NCBI RefSeq assembly: GCF_028389875.1
Contig: NC_084671.1
Location: 2,240,501-2,304,500 of the forward strand
DNA from: Rhea pennata
Taxonomy: Eukaryota > Chordata > Aves > Rheiformes > Rheidae
Length of the DNA: 64,000 nucleotides
Direction of reading: 5' to 3'
The position numbers were made by a program, and so were the translations under genes. Below the pieces are notes generated by a model. It worked only from the letters and a program-made list of their open reading frames with translations, was not told where the DNA came from and made no database searches. Below are positions 48,079 to 59,500 of the stretch, piece by piece (the first letter of the stretch is position 1; the number at the start of each line of letters is the position of its first letter).

Positions 48079-51000
48079 CAAATATGATGGTGGTAAAGGA
48101 CAGAACAGACTTTGTCTTTAGGATTTAGGTGGAAGACGATGCTTTCAAGTACATTGTTTAAGCCTCTTTTACCCAAGAAATACTCTTTGCAGGAGTTTTA
48201 TCCAAGTAGTGACCAGACTTGGTTAAATTCTGCTTTTGATAGCCAAATGACTAACAGCTAAGAAGTGGTTCAACTGGACTTAATCTGTGATTATTTTACA
48301 TTAAAACAGTCCTGGATTATGTAACCAGTGAGGTTATGTGCTGCAGGGGCCAAACCTGGAACATTTTCCTGGCTTGTGTGTATATGCAACGTGAGCTGGC
48401 AAATCAGACTTTGAGAAACTGAGCTTGCCTACTGGCAGTACCGGAGCACGGAAAGAATGGTGGTCTTCACTGTGTAAGGAATATGCTGGCCCTGAAACTG
48501 TGTGGTTTCCTCCTTTGTATTTTTAAAATATTTTTGTGTTATTTCTTTGCTTTCTGAATATGTATTTCTGGCCTGTCAGTGTATGGCTTGATTACCTTTC
48601 TCTTGTTGCTATGAATTTAATCTCCTCAGCTTCATTTATTTAAAGATTTTGTAACTCTGATGAATCGATAAACTTATACTCTCTTTCCTATTTATAGTGT
48701 TTGACTTTCTGCTTATTTTTAGTTTCTTTAAAGATAATGTCTTTTTCTTGAATGATAAAGTGAGTCTTCCTTCATTTTTTTGGTCAGGCCCTCCTTAAGC
48801 CTTTAAGACTGGAGAGAAAGAAGCCTTAATTCATATTTTGTATTTAGATGACTGCGGGGAAAACCAGTTTGTAGGCAAAAATCATTGCCTTTTTATTTTC
48901 CTAAGTGTTTTAAAGTTCCCACTTGTCCCTTTGAGACTTGCACTACAGAGTTCCCCTATATTTCAGAGCTTTTCAATTTTTTCATGACCTAAAGAGGCAT
49001 GGATTCACGCATCCTAGCAATAAGTGATGGTGTTCTCTCTTAATTTCAGTACAATTGTGGCTTTTGATTTAATCATTGCTAATCATCATTTCCTGTGGCA
49101 CTTCATAGAGACTGGGAGCTCTCTTAAGAGGTGCTGTAGCAAAGATCAAGAAGATTGTACTCTTATTGCTTAAGCTCAGCAGTTCTTAGCTTATGGCTGC
49201 CTCCCTCTTAATTCTAGTCCAGTTTTAGAATTATTGCTGGCAGAACTTATTTTATCATGTAAAATGCAATTGTTTTAGAGGTTTATATTGCAAAGACTTT
49301 TATTCTGCCATCTTACATCTGTTATCTTTAAATATTTAGTCTCTGTGCTTTCTTTATTTCCACAATATGTGGTAGAACTATATAATGCACCTCAATTCTT
49401 GATATACTGCACTAGGGTGTTCTTTAGTTAAGGAAATATCTTTAAGAATTGACATGCCTTTTTTTCTTATGTGTGAGAAGTCTTGTAAGATTTTTATTCC
49501 CCCCCCCCCCCGCCCCAGACTAACAGGAAACTAGAGTTTGAGATTCAGTTTAAATTTATTAATAAAATTGTATGTTGTGGTTGCCCAGTGGCTTTTATTA
49601 ACCTCTCTCTTTCAGAATCCATTCACATAACTGAACTGAACTATAAGAAAAGATAAACATTTGCAAAAACAATCCTTACTGTACAGCATTGGAAGCACAG
49701 TAATTTACCCGAAGTATGATAATCAGCAATAGAACGCGAGTTTCACTAGTGTTCAGAACACTAATGGGCCATTAGTGTTAGGCTCTTCCTTTCTTCTTTT
49801 CCTCAATTTTCCTCGTTCACTTCATTTCTATTCATTCTTTCTTAGTGCTATGACTGAAGTTAGTACATCTTTTGGTATTTTCAGAGTTGTTATAGTTAAT
49901 ATATGCATTATAAATGTTGTTTGTAATCAGTAAAGTAAGCAATTGCTTGCAATGTTAATTGTGTTTGGGAGGGCTGTAGCTTTGGAGCATTCGAGCAAAA
50001 GTAACGGAAAATAAATAATTTACAAAGAGCTTTGGACAGCGATAGAAAATCCAGGAAAAAAAAATCATATTTGGAGAGAGATATTCTAATATTTGTGTCC
50101 CTTAGCATTCTTGTTTTGACTGTCCTGTCCCGAGCTAACAAACGTTGCCTAAATCTTAAGCACTAGAGAGCAAATGTATGTGTTAGACTCTGCCGGAGTT
50201 GCAGCAAGGTACACTAGATCCAATTTGCCATCATTTCTGCACTGTTTCCTTTAGAGATCCGCTAAAATAGCGCATTGCAGTCAGCTTAGATTAGGAGGCT
50301 TGGGGTCTGCAACCCAGGAAGGCAGCCAGACTCCCTTCCTGCCTTGCCCTGGAGCGCAGTCGTGCGTATGCCCACAGTCGTGCTGGACTTGCTAGCTCAG
50401 GTGCCTCTGCACGAAGCCAGCCCTGGAGCGCCTGCACCCATGCTGTCGGCTCGTCTGCAGTCCACATCAGCTCTCCTGTCTGAACTGTGAACTGAACAAG
50501 TGTGTCCTGCCGGGACGATGTCCATAGAGTTTGGCTTTTTTTTTTTTTTTTTTGTGAAGACTCTCACTGTAATGTGCATTGGTAGTCATCTGCCTGCTTC
50601 ACCTGTGTGACTGGCACAGGGAACGCAAGCTGTACCAACTGTGTTTTATAGTTACAAAACTCAAAGGGTAAACAATGCTTATTAATCACTCTAGGTCAAT
50701 GAGTTTTATAATTGCAAATGTGAGAAAAGCAACAACTTCTGTAAGGAAAGCGTTTATCAGTTTGTTTCTTAATGCTGTTACAAATATACAATTGCTAATT
50801 TGAGAGAGCAAATTTATTTTGTTTTTTTTTTAAATGCTGTCTTGCATATAAATTATACCTGCAGTTTCTTCTACTTAGACATTGAACAAACGGAAATCTA
50901 GCACTTGGGCATCCAGCTGGTCTAAATTGAATTTGCTGTTGCTTGAAATTGCAAAATGTAGATCTGAAAGAAGAAATTCAAATTTGGGCTCAGAAAGTAA

Positions 51001-53092
51001 ACTTAGATTCCTCAGTTATTTCTATTTGAAGGGCTGCATGCTTACATAGGAGAACCCTTTCTTAAATAAAGGCAATCTCTTGTTGTTCAGTGACTAAGCA
51101 ATTTTAAAATGGACTGGAGTTTGCTCTCTCAAATTAAAAATTGCATATTTTTAATAGCAACTTTAAACTGGATTGGAGAGAGCACTGAAGAAGATGCTGA
51201 AGGAGAATAGTCTTGTTGTCATTTATTAATGCTTCTGATACAGAGTTCTCCAAAATCATGGCTACCTTCCAAAGTGTGACTATCCACAAGGAGGTGACCT
51301 CTAAATCTGTGCTTGCCTTAGTGTGATGCTTAAAAACTCAATGTCTTTGTACCAGCTCGTGTTCAGAATACTCTTTTAGATCAAAACTTACTTTCTCTGC
51401 CTGCGAACTAAAGAATGGATGGATTCCTTTTTATTTGTGGTGACATAATAAAAATCCATTTTGAGACAGAAAATGTTCTATAGTTAATAATATACCAGTT
51501 ACTTAAGTGGTAATATGATCCCTTGTGTTAGCGCTAATACTGTGACCGATAATAGGAGATATTGTGTTGCAAGAGATGCCATCTGCTGAATGAAATGTAA
51601 AACTGAGGTTCTGACCTCCAGTGCTAGCCTAAAAGGCTCAATAGCAAGAATAGGTATGTTAACCTCAGTATGCTGGACAAATTCCAGATTTAATAACGAC
51701 ATTCTTCCTAAACTTAATTTATAGCTTCATCTGGATGCGCTGTTCTTTTCTGCTTATTCTATTGTTGAGCTTTATTAAACAGTTATTGCCTTTTAAATTG
51801 AGTGATCTTTTGTATATGAGTTTGCTTTACAGGCTTTTGGAGTTTTGCAGTCCAAGAGGTGCTAAATAATTGTTTTTTACTGTTTTTTTTTTTTTTTTTA
51901 AACACACTCTAAAACCCTCTTAGAACTTAATGAAACTTTTCAATGAGGTGCTGTCAGAACTTCCATGAGGCTCTGCATCATAATAGGAACTAATGGAAAC
52001 CTGAATTGCTGTTTTCTTAAATGTGCACTGTCTATAGCTGCTTTTTAATGTCTATAGCTGCATCTTTAATGATGGTACATGATAATAAATTAAAATTTAA
52101 AAAATTGAAAAGAAGTATGGGGATCATGAAAGAACTTCTGGATGCATATGTAAACAGTCATATAATGATACTACTTGATCTTTTTTTGTTCCGGTATACC
52201 AGTAACAGCATACATTTATTACAGAGGAATAGAAAATGTGCTTGAGAACAGAGTATCCTGTAGCCATATAGGAACCTGTAACCGTGAACCAAAGGGCTAT
52301 ATGTGCACAAACCCTTGCACTTGTATGCAGTTTCTTGCATGATTGGAGCCTATGCTCGTAGAGTTAGATTACTTACGGGCTTTCTGCAAAGCATGTTTCT
52401 AGCCTGAATTTGATATTAAGAAATCTTACGTAGTTGCCAGTTTTGTGAGCTAAAGCTAGAGTTTTGGACATGTGACTTCTGTCATTTTTTTTTTTAACTT
52501 TTTTTGCTGGCATGTGATCACTTTTATTAATCTATTTAATATGCAGTTACACATATCTGGTAACATTAATTATTTGACAAGTTCAATTGAATAGATGTTA
52601 AGAATTTTAAGTTAATGTTCAAGAAAGAATTCTCCAGTAGCTGTAATGATTGCTGTATTAATAACTATTTTGTAAGTACTGTAAAGTGTGGTTTAATTAG
52701 TTTTGTATTATTCCTGCAGAGGAAGCAAATTTTGAATTCAGCAATACTTTTGTTCATTTTTCTTTTGATGAATGGGTATTTTTTGTTTAAAAATACTAAA
52801 TTACTAAATTTGAAGAAATTGTTTTCAAAATAGTTGGACTATGAAACAAATCTAAATATGATGACAGTGGAAAAATGTGTGATTGCTAAATTTTAACACT
52901 ATGGATTTTGTGTAGATCACGATCGAGACCTCGTCAACGTTCTCATAGCCGAAGTAGTGAAAGATCCGGTCATAGGAGAACTCATAGCGGGTCTCGCGAA
53001 AGAGAACGGCGTAAAGGCAGAGAGAAAGACAAAGTAAGAGAGAAAGAGAAAGGCAAAGGAAAAGAGAAGGAGATATATGGCGCAAAGCTTGG
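18544..53092 (+). CDS. RSRC1: RSRC1, Arg/Ser-rich coiled-coil protein 1 (5' part, three coding exons)
   Basis: Coding exons 18544-18731, 21304-21429 and 52916-53092 join in frame (188+126+177 bp) to give 163 codons plus two bases. The gene continues beyond the window. RSRC1 (SRrp53) is a nuclear SR-related protein known to act in constitutive and alternative splicing, notably in 3' splice-site selection. The encoded part is the RS-rich half: [11 protein letters not shown] start, poly-Ser tract, [10 protein letters not shown] and [16 protein letters not shown] segments, and a Lys/Glu/Arg-rich helix that begins the coiled coil. The family protein is about 334 residues, so roughly half is present. 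The start was chosen because [11 protein letters not shown] is the known N-terminus and has A at -3 and G at +4. The third coding intron is 31.5 kb. Confidence 0.95.
19588..19661. repeat. T-rich homopolymer tract with interspersed G
   Basis: About 74 bases of T are broken by single G residues. It directly precedes the L2-like fragment but is on the wrong side to be that element's poly(A) tail, so it may be the reverse-strand tail of another retroposed sequence or a simple slippage tract. Confidence 0.9.
19690..20190 (+). mobile_element. Degenerate L2/CR1-like LINE reverse-transcriptase fragment
   Basis: Across several broken frames the plus strand reads [11 protein letters not shown], then [30 protein letters not shown] and SLDCCSTT. 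These correspond in order to known L2-clade reverse-transcriptase blocks, including the YADD catalytic motif. Stops and frameshifts make it non-functional. The order and spacing of the motifs make chance unlikely. Assignment to L2 over CR1 is my judgement from the PLGD and LKLNP-KTEV style motifs. Confidence 0.75.
20589..20616. repeat. Perfect hairpin, 12-bp arms, 4-base loop
   Basis: GTGTGCGTATAT, AAAC, ATATACGCACAC. It lies within a stretch of CA/TA-rich sequence (20,580-20,705) and may be a decayed microsatellite rather than a selected structure. Confidence 0.9.
20975..21105 (+). mobile_element. MIR-like SINE remnant
   Basis: GCTGGGTTGTGTTCCTGGAT, then GTATGATTTGGGGCAAATAA and a pyrimidine-rich TTGCCCCTTTTCTGCC follow the MIR consensus order (CTGGGTTC-TCCTGGCTCTGCC, GTGTGACCTTGGGCAAGTCA, CTCAGTTTCC). 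It is diverged, as expected for an element older than the bird-mammal split. Confidence 0.6.
21304..21429 (+). CDS. RSRC1: RSRC1 second coding exon (RS domain)
   Basis: The acceptor is CATCTTGTTTTAG and the donor AG|GTAAGG. The exon completes an Arg codon and encodes [20 protein letters not shown], then [20 protein letters not shown], ending two bases into an Arg codon. The match to mammalian RSRC1 is nearly residue for residue. The donor is followed by 20 T and then CCCCCTCTAG, an unused acceptor-like sequence only 40 bp downstream. Confidence 0.95.
23434..23718 (+). mobile_element. CR1-type LINE 3' fragment (older, reptile-like subfamily)
   Basis: The order TGTGGAACTCCTTGCTGCTG, AATGAATTCAAAAGAAGTCA, AATCCATCCAGAGCTATTAA and GGGCTAGATGGACCTTTGGT, then CTGACCTAGTGCAAGCATG is the typical 3' end of CR1 elements known from turtles, crocodiles and older bird copies. 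It is truncated at 5'. Weaker similarity may extend upstream to about 23,030. Confidence 0.75.
31303..31338. repeat. AT-rich near-palindrome
   Basis: TATATATCTATATATCTACA is followed by GATATATATAGATATA, giving a near-perfect hairpin in alternating AT sequence. It is probably a microsatellite derivative. Confidence 0.7.
36460..36510. repeat. (AT)n microsatellite with TAAA units
   Basis: About eleven AT dinucleotides are followed by TAAATAAATAAATA and more TA-rich sequence. Confidence 0.95.
37255..37320. repeat. Compound GT/AT microsatellite
   Basis: GTGTGTGTGTGTGTG, a TATGTATATG interval, (AT)n, then GTGTGTGTGTGC. Such compound tracts are commonly polymorphic. Confidence 0.95.
37700..38290. 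promoter_or_regulatory. Candidate developmental enhancer in RSRC1 intron
   Basis: About 590 bp are free of repeats and low complexity, with many homeodomain-type cores: ACATTAATTAG, GATAATTAG, GCAATTAATGGAGGATTAAT, CATAATTATTCC, CTAATTATTTCTAATTGGC, GTTAATCAATTTTGG and GCAATTAG. GC content is moderate. The sharp contrast with the surrounding AT drift and the motif density are typical of vertebrate conserved non-coding elements. SHOX2 is the obvious target gene, about 29 kb away. This is inference; no alignment was made. Confidence 0.45.
39082..39165. repeat. Exact 42-bp tandem duplication
   Basis: Two adjacent identical copies of 42 bp (39082-39123 and 39124-39165), starting AAAATAATTGTTCAGATTG. 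No mismatch between the copies suggests a recent duplication or an assembly duplication. Confidence 0.95.
40860..41400. other. Unclassified CpG-containing patch in intron
   Basis: This patch is richer in CG dinucleotides and G/C than the flanking intron (for example AATCGGCCGATGGG and GTTGTCACGCTCCTGGCGCA). It could be a decayed retroviral LTR or another insertion. I found no ends, primer site or coding motif that would settle it. Confidence 0.3.
42945..42962. repeat. Run of 18 G
   Basis: A homopolymer of G is followed directly by a T-rich run. The length is likely unreliable in sequencing. Confidence 0.95.
45065..45091. repeat. Poly(T) tract
   Basis: A T homopolymer of about 27 bases. Similar T runs occur at about 27,621-27,640, 34,685-34,701, 48,050-48,071, 51,886-51,899 and 55,640-55,663. 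Confidence 0.9.
45720..46210. promoter_or_regulatory. Candidate conserved non-coding element in RSRC1 intron
   Basis: About 490 bp without repeats carry clustered homeodomain-type and AT-hook-like cores (GTTTAATTAAGTG, CTGCTAATTAAATGCAG, GAAACTAATTATGC, CAACTAATTTTATCC, TTTAATTGATTACC) and a run with few stop codons in one frame. That frame (135 codons) matches no protein I know, so I treat the stretch as non-coding regulatory sequence. Confidence 0.4.
50640..50830. promoter_or_regulatory. Weak candidate non-coding element 2 kb before RSRC1 third coding exon
   Basis: A short repeat-free stretch with GTAAACAATG (forkhead-like), TTATTAATCAC, ATAATTGCAAATG and CAATTGCTAATTTG motifs. The signal is weaker than in the other candidates. 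Confidence 0.2.
52916..53092 (+). CDS. RSRC1: RSRC1 third coding exon
   Basis: The acceptor is TTTTGTGTAG and the donor GG|GTAAGT. The exon completes an Arg codon and encodes [20 protein letters not shown], then [20 protein letters not shown] and a Lys/Glu/Arg-rich helix, ending two bases into the next codon. The mammalian counterpart has the same order ([28 protein letters not shown]). The last residues (EIYGAKLG) are less conserved. Confidence 0.93.
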
Positions 53093-55637
53093 GTAAGTGA
53101 AATGATAAATAATATATCTATAATAAAATCAGGGAATGATCTAGTGTTCTGCTTTTCTGGTAATTGATTGCTTTATAGTACCTGATACGTTGTATAAAAT
53201 TAATGGAATTATTTAAAATTTTTGAATCACCTGATTTTTAAATCTTGGAATCTGGCATTCCAATAAAGTAAATAATGGCTTAATTTGCTATTCTTTTTTT
53301 TCCCCTTGCTTTGCAAATTTTTCTTTGGTTGATTAGAATAATTCATTTTCTAAATCATAGTAACTACTTTTTAAGGAAAATGTGAGACCTACTGGGAGGT
53401 AAGAATATAACTTCCTATAAAGGGATTATTTTCACTGTGTTTTTTTTTTTTTTTTTTCCTCCCACTTCTGCATTGACAGAAGTTTCTATCTGGCTTTTTT
53501 TGTGGCTCAAAATTTAGTTATTAGAAGTACTTGCTATGAGGGAATGATGGACTACCTTTCAAAACATTCTGTCAGCCTAATTTTTGCTTGAAATGACTTG
53601 AATTGTTGATGGTAGTTCTGCAGATTTCTGAAAAGACAGTTTATGTAATAACCTTGGCTTTATACATGTTGATCTCCTGCAATCTTTACTGTGTTGTTCA
53701 GCTTTTCCATATTTATGTGATTGGCTTCAAAAGGGAAAAGGCACTGATGTATTGAATATTCTTCATGAATTACCTATTGATTGATTCCCACTGAAGTGTT
53801 TAATGGGAATACCTGAAGTAGCATCCTCCACCTGTGCTCATGGTGGTGTCTCAATTGCTTTCTTGGTTATGTGTCTCTGGCTATATTCGCTGCTTAGTTC
53901 CTGAGCTTTTATTACTTATCTCTCTGGTTTTAGTGTTGATTATGTAGATCTTAAGGATTAGCTGTTTATGTGTGTTTTCTTATTTGTAGTACATTACTTA
54001 AACTGCTTGGAACTTTTAGGGTAATGTCTTCCATTCAAGTTAAGAGATTTTTTTTTCCCCCTTTTTAGTAAACCACATGGAGTATTTGCGTGTTCTTGTT
54101 GCTGATGTTTACATTGAATACTACTGATTGCTTAAAACAGAATCTTTGAGATGTTTGCAGTATGTCTGATAAGTCATAAATGAGATACCTGTTGCCTGTT
54201 TAGCTGGAACTTGAATATTTTGATATTTCTGGAAGACTTGAGGAGAAGCATGAATGTACAGCCAAAATTATTTTTTTTATTGAAGTAGTTTCTAGTGCTC
54301 TGAACAGGGAACAAATCCATACTGAGCACATAATGTTTGGTGTGTGTGAGTTTTTCTGGACTTTGTATAGAAGCACATCTTAAATCATGCTGGAATATAT
54401 TGTGGTGTTTTATTAGCATACTGCCGGACTTTATGCCCTTTTATAGTAAGGATCAATATTAAATCGCTGTAGGAAGAACTTGGAAGTGCCCAGATTTTTT
54501 TGGAAGCAAGCAATTTATTTACCTTTATATTTTGGTGAGTTACAAAATTGCTTTTGCTAAATCTGAAAGCCAAATGCCCTGTCTGGGTCACTTCCAAGGT
54601 AGTTAGGACAAAGAGTACGAATGATAATAGCAGCGTTTGATGTCGGTGCGTTTTCCGTGGAGCCAGGTACGGGCTGGTAGGCTTTGCCACCGGGGCTCGT
54701 TCTTGAAGCGTTATAAGGCCACAAAATGAAATATGCCCAGAATGATGTTGATACAATCTGTGCTCCATAAGCTTTTCTGAGGGGGATGTGTTTTTCAGTT
54801 TAATCAAAGAGTGATCAAAGTATATCTGTACAGAGAATATGGATCTGAGAAGCTTCTCCCTCTTACAGTTATTTGTCATTCTGAGGATTTAGACTGTATC
54901 AGCATCATGTTACTGGTTGTTAAGGGCTTTGGAAAGCAACGCATTTGAATGCTTAGAGAAGACAGAGCTCTTTGATGCAGTTGCTATTTGATTCTGAGGT
55001 TCTCAATATAAATGTGATTTGTAGTTCAATATTGATGTGATATTAACTACACAATTAAGGGTCTACTGAGTGTTTTGTTCTCGTCCCAAGTAAGAGTAAA
55101 GTAGTAACTTCCTGTTTTCCTTCCTAAACGCATGTGTGTGTAGGAACAAAGAGTTAGAGTGTGGTTTTTCTTTGCCTTATGTATGCTCTAGGAAAATAAG
55201 GCCAAGTCAGATGTTTTATAGTTGTGTTTTTGTATGGGGCTTCCTCAAAACTCCTAAGTTCTCAGCTTCTTTCATCTCTATCATTTATTTATTTACCTAT
55301 TTATTTATTTATTTTCTTCTTGGGTAAAAAGCATGAGAAAGAGGAGACCTTCTTGGCCAAGGAAGCTCAGCTGTCCTCCCTTGTTTGTTGATGCGTGGAA
55401 AGGAGGGTCACACAACGCAAACTGAGTGAGCTTTTGGCTTTATAGTGTATTGACCTCTGGCATGTTTTTCCTTTGTTTTTTGTAGCAGCAGTGAGATCGG
55501 GTTGTGTGCTGCTTCTGCCTCAGTGTTAGTTTCTAAGGTAAACGCCAAGAGACAAGATTTTTGTTTTCCAGCAGCTCTAAAGCTGGTGGTTGCTGGCTGT
55601 GGTCTGCAGAAGGCAGCAAGGTGATTAGTTTTGTTGT

Positions 55638-55668
<31 letters not shown>

Positions 55669-55794
55669 TATATACTACAATTTAGAAGGTTTTTTTGTGT
55701 GTGTTGTAGTGCTGTCAGCTGTCCTGTAGTAGTTGTGGCTACAAATACGACTCTTGCAGTGGCTACAGCTCTAGTAACGGAGTGTCGTAGCAGA

Positions 55795-55945
55795 TGCTGT
55801 GGTGCTGCTAGCCTGCTTCGGTGCCTGCGCCCGCTGCTCAAGTGGGCCACGGCCGCTGGTGCCGGGCCGCGTTGCGTCGCCCTGGCCGCGGGAGCGAGCG
55901 GACAGAGAGCCTCTGCTTCCAGACGCTGCGGTTTGTTTTGGTTCA
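55795..55945. other. Small GC-rich islet in RSRC1 intron
   Basis: About 150 bp of CpG-rich sequence lie in otherwise AT-rich intron. Open frames across it match nothing known. It could be a small inserted sequence or a weak promoter or enhancer. No splice or polyadenylation context supports an exon. Confidence 0.35.
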
Positions 55946-56518
55946 AGCGGGACCTCGTTTGGACAGGGAGAAAAGAGGTTGGTTTAGGGGGTGTTCCTGT
56001 TGGTTTGGGGTGGAGACTTGTTCTGGTGTTTTTTCTGGCCTAGTCTGTTGTAACGAACCCAGCTCTAATGCTGGTCTTCTCAACCCTTCCTTCAAAATTT
56101 TGTCCTTGAAATGTGGGGGAGAAAGTCTAAATTGATACTCAAAATGGTTTTCAGGTGGACATCTGGATGTGACATTTTGAGAGAAGTTAGTTGTAGTTGT
56201 CACTCTCCAAATGAATGAACTTGCTGTCTAGATCAGCAGTGGAAGTAAGATCATTCTGCAGAGCCTTTCTGGAGACTCTTAACAGCAGGGTATCCATAGC
56301 GGGGGAAAAAAATAAACCGTTGACCGCCAGAGCTGGCGTAAAGTCTCATACTTACTTTATATAAAGAAAAATCAAGGGCCAGAGCTAGTTCTCAGTTTAT
56401 ATTCCTAAATGTTTGGAATGTATTTATTGCAAACTACTTTAAAGTCAAAATGAAGAGCACCCTGAAGCTGAATTGTCAGAAGACAGAATGTAAATTATCA
56501 ATGCTGGTTGACTCTCTG

Positions 56519-56568
56519 GCTTCAACTTCACATAAAAGAAAGTGCTTCAACTTCACATAAAAGAAAGC
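56519..56568. repeat. 25-bp tandem duplication
   Basis: Two adjacent copies of a 25-bp unit starting GCTTCAACTTCACATAAAAG, differing only at the last base (T versus C). Confidence 0.95.
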
Positions 56569-59500
56569 GTGAGGGATCAAAGTCCCTCACTTTCCTGGTA
56601 CAAGAATGTTGTTCAGTGGCTGCAGCTCTTGTGCAGTGACTGAGATAGCTATATTGGGAGAATTAGAGTGTAGACTCATCTGTGAAAAGTCAACACTTAT
56701 TATGGGGGATTTATGTCTTTGTTACCACTTACCAAAAGCGTATGAAAGGAGGAGGAGGATCGTATTGTGAAGATGCCCTTTGTATGCTGTGCTCTGAGAG
56801 AATTACATTTTGACACCATGAATCAAGGTGCTTGGGAGAGCATAGGTACTTTTTATTACCTGCTGTCAAGAAGGAATTAAATTTCACTTGCAAGGCAGAA
56901 GGTGCCAAAACCATCGCCACTTGATCAGAACTCAGCAGAATAACTGTATTCCTATATATTCAGGAAGTCTGGTAAGTAAAAGTTTTAGGAGAACACGGAT
57001 GGTAAGGAGTGGGAACCAAACCTCAAGAGCCTTAGAACACTTACTAGATTTGGAATATTTTCCTACTCTAGCCTATATGCGATCTGGTATAAATACATAT
57101 ATATCTTCCCCCTGCTCCCCTAAATCTTCTCATTCCTTCTGGTCTTTAAAATGAGACCACAGAAATGAGTGAGGCACCAAAGCTTCAGTTAAACAGTCTT
57201 CGCTGCTTTAGTCTCTATTTGTAGTATATGTATTTTTATGCTTGAATCTTGGGCTTATTCTTCAAAGAAAAAATCAAATTTTCCAAGAATATGGATTAGC
57301 TGAAAAAAAGAATTTAGTCATTAAATCAACATAACTAATAAATTATTATTAATAATATTAATAAAATAATATCATAACATTCCCCCTCTGTTCATGGGCT
57401 TGTCAACATGCGGTTGTCTGATATAACTAATATATGTTTGGGTCTTAACTGAAGCGGATGATCAAAATGCAATTTTCCCACTAATTAAAGAGTAAATGTT
57501 TTCTGTTTGTCTATGGCTCATGCAAACTGTAATGCTAACTTGCTTTTCTGTGCTTGAATTATAAATGTTTTGAGATGAAGGGGGAAAGGCGTCTGTTTTT
57601 GTTTTTAGCTCAGAGCAGCTTTAAATTCTTTAAAAGTAGATACTTTCTTCACCATAAAAATCTCAGGAGAGATTTCAAGAGAAGAACCTTACCCCACTGT
57701 CATCCGGTGTCAAGCTTCTTGGCGTTCTCCATTTCAGGGAAGATTCTTTGGGGCTGAGCACTGAACTTCTTGAACGTTGGATGAACGTCAGCTATTTCAT
57801 GGAGACAGGCTGTATTATAGTCATAGCAAAACAGCTGAAATCTTTTGTTCTTACAATCTGAAATGTTTTAAGGGATATACTGTTTGTTCAGCCATTATGG
57901 AGAGAGATTGTGGTAACAGCTGCTTTGAATTTAGGTTGGGAAGCTCATTTGCAGCATCTGACAGTACTTGGTGGGGGAAAAAAGTATAAATATTGAGTTA
58001 AGAGTGGTCTCTCAAGCTTTGGAATAGTTTTGTACTCATTTAAAAGGTAAGGCAATGCAAATTCAAAAAGCATTCCAAAAAGTGTACCAGGAATATTCAT
58101 AAGCTGAAAGATTGTTTTTTGTTTATCAGGATTGTTTCATTTTCAGTGAAAAATCTTTGCAATGTAAAGCTGATGATGAGCAGGTAGGAAGAGATGTGCT
58201 TCACTCTTTATCCAAGTACTGTGATGCTACTTATTTTCCTTCCATTTTAAAGATGAGCTGAACTAATCAGTTTGCTTTTGTTATTTCTATCACTTTTGCC
58301 TCCTAATCTCATAATAGCTGTTTGAACGCTGTGGCTCTTTTTTTCTTGTTTTATAATTCTGCTGCAAAGCATGAGAGAAGGAACTTTATAGCCTGGAAGG
58401 ATATAAAGAAATAAAAATCAATAAATGGTATGACTTTTTCTGAATAACTGTTGCCAGCATTTCCAAAGTAAAAGCACTTGCTGGCCTTGCAGCCTTTTCT
58501 ATTCATCCAGTCTCACAGGCCAAGTTTCAGATCATACTTCTCTGTTTATAATAACAATACTGTTCTCTAGTTATGACCTATGGCTGCAGTAGTGTTATTG
58601 CAAGCATTATTGTTTTGGACCGTTGCTTTATACAAGAACTCCCACCAATGCTTATATCTTGTAATTAGCACACAAATGGCTGGCTTTCCTTTTCTCATAA
58701 CCATTTTAATACAGGGTGCTGTTCTGAGTTCTGTTAGCACACCTTTAATTTTTATGGAACACACTACAGTACGTCTTCTGATATGTTGTAAAGTATTATA
58801 AATAAATCAAAACTGGAATTGATAAAATAAGGGCCAATATGCATTTTGTGATGCACTATCATTTTCTGTTAACTCTGCAAAATTTTATAATATGTAGCAG
58901 ACATCTGGTGTCTAGTTCTTACCAGTAAGTTCTAGTCTAGTGATTTTCTTTTATTAAATTTTTGGGTTCTGAAAAAAGGAAAACTTCAGATTTTTTCTTC
59001 CTCTCCCCTCCCCTGCAGTGGTTTATCAGGTCCTATATTTTGCTGACCTATTTCCTATTTTTCTTCTGTCGGTTGCATTTTTCCCTCTTGTAAAAGCAAG
59101 TCTTATGTGACAGTACTCTGAGCCTAAATAAATAAATAAAATAATAATAATAATAAAAAATGTTGTTAGCTGTTTGGTAAAAACTGAGCTGCACTAAGTT
59201 CCAGAGATAAACATCTGTTTAAAAGTAACGTTGAAAGAACGTTTTTTATTGCAGAATCCTTTTTTGTTGCGGTAACCTCTATTCCAGCAAAATGGAGGAA
59301 GGAGGTGACAGTTGATTATCATTCAAGTTCTAACTTATTGATAGTACTGTATTTAGAAAAGATAAGTTACAGGTAAGCAGAACAACTTAATCCTGTATCA
59401 TCATGAGGTAGTTAGTACCTGAGCTCTGCGTGAAGCTTCCAGTTGGAAGAGGATTCAAGCTGCAATTCTCTCTGATGCTTCAAGGTGGCATCTCCAAATG

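Larger units (their letters stand above)
21430..52915 (+). other. RSRC1: RSRC1 31.5-kb intron
   Basis: This large AT-rich intron sits between the second and third coding exons. It has GTAAGG and TGTGTAG ends. It contains a CR1 fragment, microsatellites, a 42-bp tandem duplication, and several repeat-free TAAT-rich stretches that look like regulatory elements (entered separately). Slightly GC-richer unclassified patches lie at 32,430-32,870, 35,670-35,820 and 40,860-41,400. No open frame in it resembles a known protein. The remaining sequence (for example 23,720-36,450 and 46,210-50,630) shows nothing I can name beyond low complexity. Confidence 0.8.

Noticed and set aside
53370-53405. Possible small exon ending in GAG|GTAAGA after the third RSRC1 coding exon
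   Set aside because: Joining it to the preceding exon in phase gives an immediate stop, and the upstream acceptor is weak.
54385-54879. 164-codon minus-strand open frame in the last RSRC1 intron
   Set aside because: No domain, signal or family match and no promoter or splice context. The length is within reach of chance over 11 kb of six-frame sequence.
58168-58262. Another C/D-like pair (ATGATGA and CTGA about 90 bases apart)
   Set aside because: The flanks do not form a terminal stem and no antisense element to ribosomal RNA could be recognised.
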